A DNA stretch of 64,000 bases, from NCBI RefSeq assembly GCF_026340465.1, contig NZ_JAPEPC010000001.1:2793501-2857500 (forward strand), read 5' to 3'. The translations under genes and the position numbers were made by a program. The notes below the pieces were generated by a model. It was not told the DNA's origin. It searched no databases and saw nothing but the letters and a program-made list of their open reading frames with translations. This document shows positions 52,875 through 60,767 of the stretch, piece after piece. The stretch comes from Streptomyces sp. NBC_01306 (GTDB taxonomy: Bacteria > Actinomycetota > Actinomycetes > Streptomycetales > Streptomycetaceae). How positions within the stretch are numbered: position 1 is the first letter of the stretch; the number at the start of each line of letters is the position of its first letter.

Positions 52875-53270
52875 TCACTCTCCGGTCGGCGCCACGGCCC
52901 ATGCCTCGATCTCGACCCGGAAGGCGGGATGCACCAGCCCGGCGACCTGTACCAGTGAGCAGGCCGGAGGATGTGCCGGATCCTGGTGCTCGTCGCGTAC
53001 CCGCCGAAAAGCCGGAAGGTCCTGCAAGTCGGTGAGGAACACGGTCAGTTTGACCACCTGCGCCAGGCTCGAACCCGCCGATTCCAGGGCGGTGGCCAGG
53101 TTCGCGTACACCTGCCGCACCTGGGCCTCGGCGTCGCCCTCACCCACTGGACGGCCCTCACCGTCCACCGGAACCTGACCCGAGACCGCGACAACCGTCC
53201 CCGTGAACGCCACAGCGTGGCTGTATCCGTTCACGGGTGGCGCCCCTTCAGGTCGCACGAAGTGCTGCAC
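52875..53270 (-). CDS. RidA family protein
   Basis: 131 residues from GTG 53270 with GGGGGAG upstream. RidA signatures: YSHAVAFTGTVVAVSGQVPVD, VYANLATALESAGSSLAQVV, RRVRDEH and HPAFRVEIEAWA. RidA deaminates reactive enamine/imine intermediates from PLP enzymes. The catalytic Arg (RVEIEA) is present. Convergent with fabG. Confidence 0.9.
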   Translation of the reverse strand: MQHFVRPEGAPPVNGYSHAVAFTGTVVAVSGQVPVDGEGRPVGEGDAEAQVRQVYANLATALESAGSSLAQVVKLTVFLTDLQDLPAFRRVRDEHQDPAHPPACSLVQVAGLVHPAFRVEIEAWAVAPTGE

Positions 53271-53345
53271 CGCTCCCCCATATCAACACCGAAACCGACA
53301 CCGACAGCAACAGCAACGAGCGGACCCGCCCCCGTCAGTGCGTGA

Positions 53346-54371
53346 TCAGATGCGCACCGCGGCCTGGAAGCTGCCGATGGTGTTCATCGACTCGTAGCGG
53401 ACATAGGCGCCCGGGTACGGGGCGTGCAGCACGGTGTTGTTGCCCGCGTAGAGCCCCACGTGCTGGGTGTTGTTGAAGAAGACCAGATCGCCCGGCTTCA
53501 GCTGGCTGCGCGAGATGCGGGTGCCCTCGTTGATCTGGGTGTACGTGGTGCGGGTGATCTGGGCACCGGCCTGGGCGTACGACCACTGGGTCAGGCCCGA
53601 GCAGTCGAAGGCGTTGGGACCGGTGGCGCTGCGGACGTACGGCTTGCCCACCCGGGTCTCGGCGGCCTGGAGGGCGGCGGCGCCGAGGGCGGATGCGGGG
53701 GCCTCGTGGTCGAGTTTGACCCGGTCACCCGCGTCGCGGCTGGCGCGCACGTCGTCATCGTGCATCTTCGTACGCTCGGAGACGGTCAGGGTGTTGAGCA
53801 CTTTCCGCGCCTCGGCGAGCTTGTCCTGCTGCTTCTTCTTGCGCTCCCCGAGCGTCTTGCGGACGTCCGCGAGGTCGCGCAGTTTGCCCTGGGCCTCGGT
53901 GCGCTCCTGCGTGAGGGTCCGCTGCTTCTTCTGGATCTTCGCCAGGGCCTCGGCCTGCCTGGCCGTCAACTGGTCCAGGTCGGTGGCCCGGTCGAGGAAG
54001 CTGTCCGGGTCCGAGGCGAGGAAGAGCTTCACCGAGGGGTCGATCCCCCCGTCGCGGTACTGCGATGCGGCGATCGAACCGAGGCCGGCGCGGAGCGTGT
54101 TGAGCTCCTGCTGACCGCGGGCGACCCTGTCCTGCAGCGCGTCGGTCTGCTTCTCCAGCTTGTCCTGCTGCTCCTTGACCCCGTTGTACTGCTCGGTGGC
54201 CACCTCTGCCTCGTCGTAGAGCTTGTCGACCTTCGCCTTCACCTCGCTCTTGGTCGGCTTGGGATCGGCGTGAGCGGCCTGAGAGGTCAGGGCCACGGCC
54301 GCAGCGGCGGTCGCGGTCAGCACGGTCACGCGGGCACGGCTCGGCTGCTTGGGACGACGGTGGGACGCCAC
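53346..54371 (-). CDS. NlpC/P60 peptidoglycan hydrolase, c-di-AMP riboswitch controlled
   Basis: 341 residues from GTG 54371 (AAGGAG upstream). Signal peptide about 1-36, then a long coiled-coil (about 40-220) that keeps such enzymes autoinhibited or docks them to partners, and a C-terminal NlpC/P60 domain with Cys257 (FDCSGLTQW), His (QHVGLY) and a second His (VLHAPYPG). It cleaves cell-wall peptides. The ydaO riboswitch just upstream on the same strand ties it to c-di-AMP level. Confidence 0.92.
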   Translation of the reverse strand: MASHRRPKQPSRARVTVLTATAAAAVALTSQAAHADPKPTKSEVKAKVDKLYDEAEVATEQYNGVKEQQDKLEKQTDALQDRVARGQQELNTLRAGLGSIAASQYRDGGIDPSVKLFLASDPDSFLDRATDLDQLTARQAEALAKIQKKQRTLTQERTEAQGKLRDLADVRKTLGERKKKQQDKLAEARKVLNTLTVSERTKMHDDDVRASRDAGDRVKLDHEAPASALGAAALQAAETRVGKPYVRSATGPNAFDCSGLTQWSYAQAGAQITRTTYTQINEGTRISRSQLKPGDLVFFNNTQHVGLYAGNNTVLHAPYPGAYVRYESMNTIGSFQAAVRI

Positions 54372-54680
54372 GAAGGCGAGCTCCTTCTTCCTCAGAGCCG
54401 CCTACCGGGTCATGGGGGGAAGTGAATCCCCGGCTCCGTGCACATCACGGACTCGGCGGTACCCCCGCTGACACCCCGGTTGGGTGATCAATCGCGCGAA
54501 GGTTCGAGGCCCAACCCTAGTGACCATCTTGTGACCATTACAATCTTCACAGCGAGAAACTCGGCACACGACGCACTTCTTTTACTCACAACGCACGCCG
54601 TGTAGCGGCGACTTGACGGCCCGTTGCGTAGCGGAAGTTTTCGATGCCGGGACGTCCCGATGCGCCGATGTCCATCCGGT
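54372..54680. other. Intergenic region holding the riboswitch
   Basis: Contains the riboswitch at 54385-54520 and the start site of the NlpC/P60 transcript farther upstream. No other gene is seen. Confidence 0.6.
54385..54520 (-). promoter_or_regulatory. ydaO-yuaA (c-di-AMP) riboswitch
   Basis: The transcript of the minus strand contains the family's hallmark blocks: GCCGAGTCCGTG...CACGGAGCCGGGGATTC, then CCCGGTAGGCGGCTC before the ribosome site. A basal-type helix GGTTGGG/CCCAACC (54478-54484 with 54510-54516) lies at the 5' side. The position, directly before an NlpC/P60 hydrolase, is the classic one for ydaO riboswitches in actinomycetes, which usually act as off switches at high c-di-AMP. 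Confidence 0.82.
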
Positions 54681-55325
54681 CTACACCTTGTGTGCGAGAA
54701 GCTGGACTTCCTGGAACTGCCGCCGGTCCGTGGGCTTCGGCTCGGTCACCAGGCGGGCCGACTCGGCCAGTCCATGGTCGCGCAGGAGCTGAACGAGGCG
54801 ATCGGGATACCAGCGGTAGGCCGTCGCGACCACATGGTCGTAGGACTGTGTCTCGTGGTGGGGGCCGTCAGTGGCGGGGAACTCGATCAGCAGGTGCCCG
54901 CCGGGGGCCAGGACCCGTGCGATCTCGGCCAGGATGGCGGGCAGGTCCTGCGGCGGAGTGTGGATGACGGACCACCGCGAGAGCACCCCGCCGAGCGCAC
55001 CGTCCTCGATGTCCAGCGCGGCCATCGAGCCGACCTCGAACCGCATCCCGGGGTTGGCATCGCGGGCCAGCTCGACCATCACAGGGGAGGCGTCGACTCC
55101 GAAGGCATTCAGGCCCAGCTCGCGGAGGTGGGCTGTGATGTGGCCCGGTCCGCAGCCGAGGTCCGCGACCCCGCCGCCGTTCGCCCGTACCAGCTCCGCG
55201 AAGGCACTCAGGAGGGCGCGCTCCAGAGGGCGGTCACGCAGGGAGTCGTGGAACTGCTCCGCGTAGGTGGTGGCGATGGCGTTGTAGGCCTCACGGGTGG
55301 CGCACAGGGTGTCGGGTTCGGTCAC
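54681..55325 (-). CDS. Class I SAM-dependent methyltransferase
   Basis: 214 residues from GTG 55325. Motif I VADLGCGPGHITAHL, motif II NAFGVDASPVMVELA, MAALDIEDGALGGVLS and APGGHLLIEFP identify a class I methyltransferase. The substrate is unknown (ubiquinone/menaquinone biosynthesis-like or small molecule). Divergent from the DHFR-like gene. Confidence 0.85.
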   Translation of the reverse strand: MTEPDTLCATREAYNAIATTYAEQFHDSLRDRPLERALLSAFAELVRANGGGVADLGCGPGHITAHLRELGLNAFGVDASPVMVELARDANPGMRFEVGSMAALDIEDGALGGVLSRWSVIHTPPQDLPAILAEIARVLAPGGHLLIEFPATDGPHHETQSYDHVVATAYRWYPDRLVQLLRDHGLAESARLVTEPKPTDRRQFQEVQLLAHKV

Positions 55326-55486
55326 CCGGAGACCGTAGCGGCAGAAGGAGGAGAGTGCCTGCGTTTCAAGAGTGCGATCCCCCGGTCCGCCCGGCTTCCG
55401 GCCGGTCCCCGGGGAGGGAGCGATGAGTTCCGCCGGCCCGGGGAGTCTCACTCCGACCACCGTTGTCGACGACATGGGAAGAACAA

Positions 55487-56131
55487 ATGGCTCAGCTGCT
55501 GAAAGTGCAGAACTTCACCGTCTCAAGTGACGGAATCGGCGCCGGCGAGGATCAGACCCTTGAGCGCCCCTTCGGCCACGTCGATCCCGGGAGGCTGTTC
55601 GCCTGGGCCGGCGCCACGGCGAGCTGGCCCATGCGCACCGACTCCGGAGGGAGCCGGGGCCTGGACGACTACCTGACGCGCGACTTCGCACGCAACATCG
55701 GTGCCGAGATCATGGGCCGCAACAAGTTCGGCCCCCAGCGCGGACCCTGGCCCAACGAGGAGTGGCGCGGCTGGTGGGGCGACGAACCCCCTTTCCACAC
55801 ACCGGTGTTCGTCATGACCCACCATGAGCGCCCTTCGTTCACGCTCTCCGACACCACGTTCCACTTCGTCGACGGCGACCCGGCCACGGTCCTGGAGCAG
55901 GCGCGGGAAGCAGCACAGGGCAAGGACGTCCGGCTCGGCGGCGGGGTCACCACCATCCGGGAGTTCCTCGACGCCGACCTCGTCGACACCATGCATGTGG
56001 CGGTCTCACCGGTGAAGCTCGGGTACGGACTGCGACTGTGGGAGTCCCCCGATGAGCTGCTCGACCGGTTCCACCTCGATGTCGTGCCCAGCCCGAGCGG
56101 GGTGACCCACCACCTGTTCTGGCGGAAGTGA
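55487..56131 (+). CDS. Dihydrofolate reductase family (RibD-C-like) protein
   Basis: 214 residues from ATG 55487. Pattern of bacterial DHFR/RibD C-terminal-like enzymes: NFTVSSDGIGAGE at the start, AEIMGRNKFG, HTPVFVMTHH, LGGGVTTIREFLDADLVDT and GLRLWE. Probably an NADPH-dependent reductase of unknown substrate, not the folate enzyme. AAGAACAA upstream is a weak ribosome site. Confidence 0.8.
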   Translation: MAQLLKVQNFTVSSDGIGAGEDQTLERPFGHVDPGRLFAWAGATASWPMRTDSGGSRGLDDYLTRDFARNIGAEIMGRNKFGPQRGPWPNEEWRGWWGDEPPFHTPVFVMTHHERPSFTLSDTTFHFVDGDPATVLEQAREAAQGKDVRLGGGVTTIREFLDADLVDTMHVAVSPVKLGYGLRLWESPDELLDRFHLDVVPSPSGVTHHLFWRK

Positions 56132-56193
56132 CAGGCCTCGGGTGGGCCACCGTGGCCCACCCGAGCGTCCTGCGGCCAGACCACTTCGTGGTA

Positions 56194-56952
56194 TCAGCCC
56201 CCGGCAGGCCCGATGAGCTGGAGGTCCACGTACCCGGAGTGCGGACTGCTCTCGGCGGGGCTGCCGTCACCGACGTCGATGTCCGCCACCTTCCACAGGC
56301 GGCCGGCGAATTCGAGAGTGTCGCCCACCCGGGCGTCCCGGTAGGCGGCGTCCCCGCCGTCGCGGCTCGCGATGCCGATGTCGGCGCGCGGGCCCTGGTT
56401 GATCTCCGTCACCACCGCGCTGTACTGCCCGCTGTACTCGTTGTTCGGCACGTGCCACCTGAGGCGGAAGCGGCCGTCGACCAGAGACGGCCACGTGGCC
56501 TCGGAGCTGGGCTGGGGTGACTCGGTCACGTTCTTCTGGCCCTTCGGTGTGAGTACCACTCGGTACGTGCAGATCTGCGCCACCGTGAACGAGACACCGC
56601 CCACGGTGACGGCCTGGCCCGGCTTCACGGTCCATGCCCGGGTACCGGCTTCCGCCGAGCCGAGCCCTGTCCCGTTGGTCAGGACAGCGGAACGGGCCGA
56701 GCCGTCCGACCGCGCCTCCTTGTACGACACGTTTCCGGCACCGCCGGGCAGCTTGACGAAACCACCGCGCAGCACGTGGAGCCCCTTCGCGGCGGAATTA
56801 CCCGCGCACACCGGGCCCTTGTCGCGGGGCGGGGCGGGGCTCGTCGTGGACGCACTGGGGGACGGGGCCTGCTCGGACTGCTTTCCGGACGAGCCGCAGC
56901 CCGCCGCGAGCAGCACACAGCCGACGACTGCGGCAAATCGGGCTGCCTTCAT
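56194..56952 (-). CDS. Lipoprotein of the calpain-like operon
   Basis: 252 residues from ATG 56952, which overlaps the true stop of the calpain-like gene (ATGA). Lipobox VLLAAGCGSS; Ser/Pro linker; Cys residues in GPVCAGN and AQICTYRV; a C-terminal domain with TWPSLVDGRFRLRWHVPNNE. Function unknown. Likely on the outside of the membrane and possibly immunity or surface partner of the secreted protease. Confidence 0.75.
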   Translation of the reverse strand: MKAARFAAVVGCVLLAAGCGSSGKQSEQAPSPSASTTSPAPPRDKGPVCAGNSAAKGLHVLRGGFVKLPGGAGNVSYKEARSDGSARSAVLTNGTGLGSAEAGTRAWTVKPGQAVTVGGVSFTVAQICTYRVVLTPKGQKNVTESPQPSSEATWPSLVDGRFRLRWHVPNNEYSGQYSAVVTEINQGPRADIGIASRDGGDAAYRDARVGDTLEFAGRLWKVADIDVGDGSPAESSPHSGYVDLQLIGPAGG

Positions 56953-58470
56953 GACTTGGGCACCTCCAGAGCCTGCGGATTCCCGAAGAACTCTTTGTAC
57001 TCGTCGGGGGTGGCCACGATGTCCTTGTTGGGCGGGCCCCATGGGTTGCCGAGCACGATGTTCCCGTTCTCGAACCCCTTGACGAAGTAGACGTGACGGG
57101 TGGAGAACGTGGTTCCCCCACTTGTCCTGGCCCTTCTTGTTCACATCGTCCCCGCTGCCTGTGCTGACAATCACCGGATGCCCCGAGTTGAAACTCGTCC
57201 GCACCGAATCCACGCTGTTGTCGATGCCCTTGGAATCGTGACCGGTGACATAAGGAGGGGCCTTCTCGTTGTAGTCCCACTCGATCGCCCCGTACGTCCC
57301 GTGCTCCGTACGGTCGTAGCGCTTGTCACCCTCATGCCCGTCCGGCGCGCCGCCGTCGTCGCCACCGTAGACGAGAGCGAACGCCTTCTCGTAGTAGGCG
57401 GGCCACATGGCTCCCTTGGCATGAGCCGTCATAGGAGTGCCGTCCTTGTCCAGCGGTACGTCCGGGGTGACGGTGACCCATCGCTGATTACCGTCCTTGT
57501 CCCAGATGCGGACGTTGACGGTGCCATTGGGATTCTGCTTGATCCCGTCACGGATGAACTGCGGGTTCACCTGAGCCGTCGACGTGAGTGATGCGATGTA
57601 CCAGCAATCGCCGAACCGTCCTTGGTTGATGTCGGCAGCGTTGATGTCCTGCCCGTTGGAACCAGGGGCGAACAGAGGGTCGGACGGAATACCCCAGTGC
57701 ATTCCCTTGGCGTCCGCTCCGGACTGGGAATTCTTGCCATCCAGATAAGCGTCTGTCGTGTCGAATCCCGGCTGCATTCCCGGAAAAGCCGCCTGGGCCT
57801 TGGCCCAGTGGGCGGGGCCGAGCTTCGCCAGGATCCCGCTGAGATGGTCACGGCGCTCACCCTCAGGCAGGCCGTTCTCGTCCCACCACTTCCAGCCGCT
57901 GTCATCCGTGTTGTTGATCAGGTCGTTGTAGCGCTTCAGATCGGCCTCGGGAACACGGTCGAAGAAGGCGTCCAGTTCAGCGGACGTCATCCCGTCCAGC
58001 ACGCTCTCGACCTTCTTCAGATCGTCTCGGTTCCCGTTGGTGCCGAAGTCCTTGCCGTCGAGTTCCTTGATCTGCTTCAGCGCATCCTTGATGTGCTGCT
58101 CGTCGGCAGGGGCCTCGTCCGCGAAGAGGAGAGCCGGGTCGACCGCGTAGCCATGTTCGATGAGCATCTCGCACTCGTCGAGCTGCTTGCTGCGGCGATC
58201 CATCGACCCGGCCATGTTGCCCAGTTCGTCGTCCAGCACTCCGGGCATCTGCGCGGGCCCGCCGAACAGCGACGGCATGAAGAAGACCTGGCCGACCAGG
58301 GGCTGCAGGAGCGGGTCGGTGGTAGCCGGTTTGCCCTTCATGAGCTGGGTCGCCTCGGTGAGAACGGAGGCCAGGTCCCGGTGCAAGCCACGCGCGTCGC
58401 CGCCCAGTTTGCGCAGACTGGCGGCGAGGGCACGTATCTCTGTGCTGTCGAAGCCACGGAATTCGGTCAA
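56949..58470 (-). pseudogene. Calpain-like (C2) protease effector, frameshifted
   Basis: Starts at TTG 58470 (TTGA overlap with the WXG gene stop). Residues 1-130 are helical, like T7SS effector N-termini. A helical domain and then a C2 protease core follow: INQGRFGDCWYIASL with nucleophile Cys289, then QRWVTVTPDVPLD. At the G5 run (57115-57119) one base too many shifts the frame. In the correct frame the sequence continues RHVYFVKGFENGNIVLGNPWG, giving the catalytic His and Asn, and stops at 56949. In the uncorrected frame it reads into the next gene and makes a false 758-residue fusion. It may be a sequencing error or a real inactivation. Confidence 0.8.
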
Positions 58471-58805
58471 TGCCCCAGTCCCGTCTTCCGTTTGGCCGAG
58501 CCCGTCTTCGCCTCATCGTCGAGCCGGTCCGCCTCGGTGTCCCAGCGGCCCGCATCGTGCATGAGCGCAGACGCCATCTGCCCCAGCGTGCTCTTGCGAT
58601 TCGCGATCTGCTGCGTCGATCGGGTGGCGAACGGACCACGCCAGAGTGGAGGATCGGTCTGCTGGGCCTTCTTCGCCGCGCCGTCCAGATGGGGCCCGAG
58701 CTTCTTGGCGAGCGTACGAGCCCTGCGCGCACAGGCGCGCAGATCGCCTGCGCGCTTTTTCAGCTGCTCCGGTGTTTCCCCCGCCGGTTCGTCCGGTCGT
58801 GCCAT
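58467..58805 (-). CDS. WXG100-like protein of the calpain-like operon
   Basis: 112 residues from ATG 58805 (GGGGGACG upstream). All helical, with Trp55-Arg-Gly57 (PLWRGPF) between the helices, slightly longer than usual WXG100 proteins. It overlaps the calpain-like gene start and is its likely partner for secretion. This makes a compact three-gene unit with the lipoprotein. Confidence 0.75.
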   Translation of the reverse strand: MARPDEPAGETPEQLKKRAGDLRACARRARTLAKKLGPHLDGAAKKAQQTDPPLWRGPFATRSTQQIANRKSTLGQMASALMHDAGRWDTEADRLDDEAKTGSAKRKTGLGH

Positions 58806-59034
58806 GGTGCGTCCCCCAGCCCCGTCAACCCTCAGATCGACCGGTAAGGCTAACACCCCGCAATCCGGGCTCACTTGGGTTGCGGCAGACGCTGTGGCTC
58901 CGAACTGGCCGGCCTCGGCCAGAAGGAACTGGGCAGGGCCACATGTCGCGCTCGACCTCAGCTCCGCGATGGAACGGAGCGCACGGACCCCGCAGCCGCC
59001 GAACCCCGGCCACCTCGACCAACACCCGACCCGC

Positions 59035-59061
59035 GGGTAACCTTACTTCGGAGTAAATACC
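59035..59061. promoter_or_regulatory. Operator-like sequence before maoC
   Basis: GGTAACCTTACT and GGAGTAAATACC flank the site, sharing GTAACCTTACT...GAGTAAAT with the perfect palindrome at 51379-51404. It sits 24 bp before the maoC start, where repressor binding would block transcription. Confidence 0.5.
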
Positions 59062-59084
59062 TTACGGATCACGGAGCCCGGACC

Positions 59085-59960
59085 ATGAGTGACCGCCTCA
59101 CGCGCTCCCCCGGCCTGCTGCCCTCCATGGTGCGTGGGGCTGTGGCCTCGCCCTTCAAGCGGGGGGTGTCGGCCGAGGCGCCCCTGCCCGCGACCCGGCT
59201 GGTGCGGGGCGGGGTGCGTATCGATCCCGGGCGTCTTGACTCGTACGCGCGGGTATGCGGCTTCGAGCGGGGCGGCCCGCTTCCCCTCACGTATCCGCAT
59301 GTCCTCGGCTTTCCGCAGGCCATGCGGCTGATGTCCGCGCCGGCCTTCCCGCTGCCGGTTCTCGGGCTCGTCCATACCGGTATCGAGATCACCCGGCGGC
59401 GGGCTCTGCATCCGGGCGATGAGCTCGAACTCACCGTCTACGCCGACGGGTTGAGGGCACACCGACGTGGTACCGAAGTCGTCATGGTGACGGAGGCGCG
59501 GGGGGCCGGTGAGCCGGTCTGGGAGTCGCGGAGTACGTATCTGGCCCGGCACCCGGCGCCCGAAAGCGTGGCAGCCCGTACGCCGGACGCGCCGCCGCAG
59601 GCCGCGCGCCACGCCCTCACCACCGCCACCTGGGAGCTCCCCGCCGGCCTGGGCCGCCGGTACGGTGCCGTCTCCGGTGACCGAAACCCGATCCACCTCC
59701 ACCCCCTCACCGCGAAGCTCTTCGGCTTCCCGCGCGCCATCGCGCACGGCATGTGGACCGCCGCACGCTGTCTGGCCGCCGTCGGGACCCCCGAAGACGT
59801 CCACGTACGCGTCGAGTTCAGGGCGCCGGTGCTGCTGCCGGGGACCGTGACGTACACCGCCGGAGCGGGTGCCTTCCAGGTCCTGAGCCAGGTGCCCGAC
59901 GGCGCGGAACGGATCCACCTCACGGGCGCGGTGACGGCGCCCAGCGCTCCCCGTTCATAA
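59085..59960 (+). CDS. MaoC-type double hotdog dehydratase
   Basis: 291 residues from ATG 59085. The first hotdog domain is degenerate. The second has the hydratase motif YGAVSGDRNPIHLHPLTAKL then AIAHGMW, with catalytic Asp-x-Asn...His. Such enzymes hydrate enoyl-CoA (R-specific) and work with FabG and thiolase in fatty acid or polyhydroxyalkanoate metabolism. Its 3' end overlaps the TetR gene end by 41 bp (convergent). Confidence 0.88.
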   Translation: MSDRLTRSPGLLPSMVRGAVASPFKRGVSAEAPLPATRLVRGGVRIDPGRLDSYARVCGFERGGPLPLTYPHVLGFPQAMRLMSAPAFPLPVLGLVHTGIEITRRRALHPGDELELTVYADGLRAHRRGTEVVMVTEARGAGEPVWESRSTYLARHPAPESVAARTPDAPPQAARHALTTATWELPAGLGRRYGAVSGDRNPIHLHPLTAKLFGFPRAIAHGMWTAARCLAAVGTPEDVHVRVEFRAPVLLPGTVTYTAGAGAFQVLSQVPDGAERIHLTGAVTAPSAPRS

Positions 59961-60576
59961 GGTTCTCCAGGCCCGACCAGGCGAAGTTCATCAGCGTCGA
60001 CGCGGCTTCCCTGGCCGAGACTCCGGGCATCCCGTTCGCCCATCCGGCGAGGGATTCCGCCGCACCCACCAAGGCCTGCGCGAGGCCCGCCACATCGCCC
60101 TCCGGCAGGGCCGGGTCGCGGTGCGCCTCGCGGGCGGCCGCCGCGATCAGGCCCGTCACGAAGTTCGTCATCTCGTCGCGCATCGCGGCGGCTTCGGCGG
60201 CGAACGGCTCCCCGTGCGTACGCGCCTGATGGTGCAGGATGTTCCAGCCGTCCTGATGGCCCCGGGTGTGCTCGAAGAAGGCGCCGACGCCGTGCCACAG
60301 CTGCTGGTCCGCGGGGTCCGCCGGGTCCACCCCGGCGCGTACCGCGGCGACCAGGGACTGGGCCTCCCGGCGGATGCACGCGGTGAAGAGCTCTTCCTTG
60401 GAGTTCAGGTACAGATAGATCAGGGGCTTGGACACGCCCGCCAGTTCGGCGATCTCGTCCATCGAGGCGGCCCGGTATCCGCGCTGCCCGAAGGTCCGCA
60501 CGGCGGCGTCCATCATCTGCCGCTCGCGCACCGCCCTCGGCATCCGCTTGGCCTTGGCCGCCTTGACTGCACCCAC
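59920..60576 (-). CDS. TetR family regulator
   Basis: 218 residues from GTG 60576. The HTH (about 20-62) is ERQMMDAAVRTFGQRGYRAA then MDEIAELAGVSKPLIYLYLN. The C-terminal ligand domain is helical, with a large pocket suited to a hydrophobic acyl ligand. It lies next to maoC, and the palindromes at 51379 and 59035 fit as its operators; a fatty acyl-CoA ligand is the natural guess. Its target set is inferred. Confidence 0.85.
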   Translation of the reverse strand: MGAVKAAKAKRMPRAVRERQMMDAAVRTFGQRGYRAASMDEIAELAGVSKPLIYLYLNSKEELFTACIRREAQSLVAAVRAGVDPADPADQQLWHGVGAFFEHTRGHQDGWNILHHQARTHGEPFAAEAAAMRDEMTNFVTGLIAAAAREAHRDPALPEGDVAGLAQALVGAAESLAGWANGMPGVSAREAASTLMNFAWSGLENLMNGERWAPSPRP

Positions 60577-60624
60577 CTCAGAGCCCCTCCAGCCAGTTGG
60601 TACACACCAGGCAAGGGTACGGGT

Positions 60625-60657
60625 CCGGCCCCTCTCCGTCGTACGGAGAGGGGCCGG
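60625..60657 (-). terminator. Hairpin terminator after dicarboxylate transporter
   Basis: Perfect 15-bp arms CCGGCCCCTCTCCGT and complement around CGT, between the transporter stop and the TetR start. Confidence 0.7.
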
Positions 60658-60767
60658 GTGGCGTGAAGTGAACGATCAAGCAGCGGTCAGATCTGCCGGG
60701 CCTGTCAGGTCTGCCGGGACTGCCAGGTCTGTCAGGCCGGTCAGATGTGTCAGGCCTGTCAGGTGAG

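Noticed and set aside
54490..54525. GGTTCGAGGCCC resembling a tRNA T-arm
   Set aside because: No acceptor stem, anticodon loop or CCA-side pairing can be built around it; it is part of the riboswitch leader.
56194..58470. A single 758-residue protein joining a protease-like N-terminus to a lipoprotein
   Set aside because: The join contains an Arg-rich nonsense stretch and an internal lipobox signal peptide. Correcting one base at 57115-57119 gives two normal overlapping genes.
58875..59960. Longer MaoC protein starting at 58875
   Set aside because: The extension crosses the operator-like site and has no ribosome signal; ATG 59085 fits the family start.
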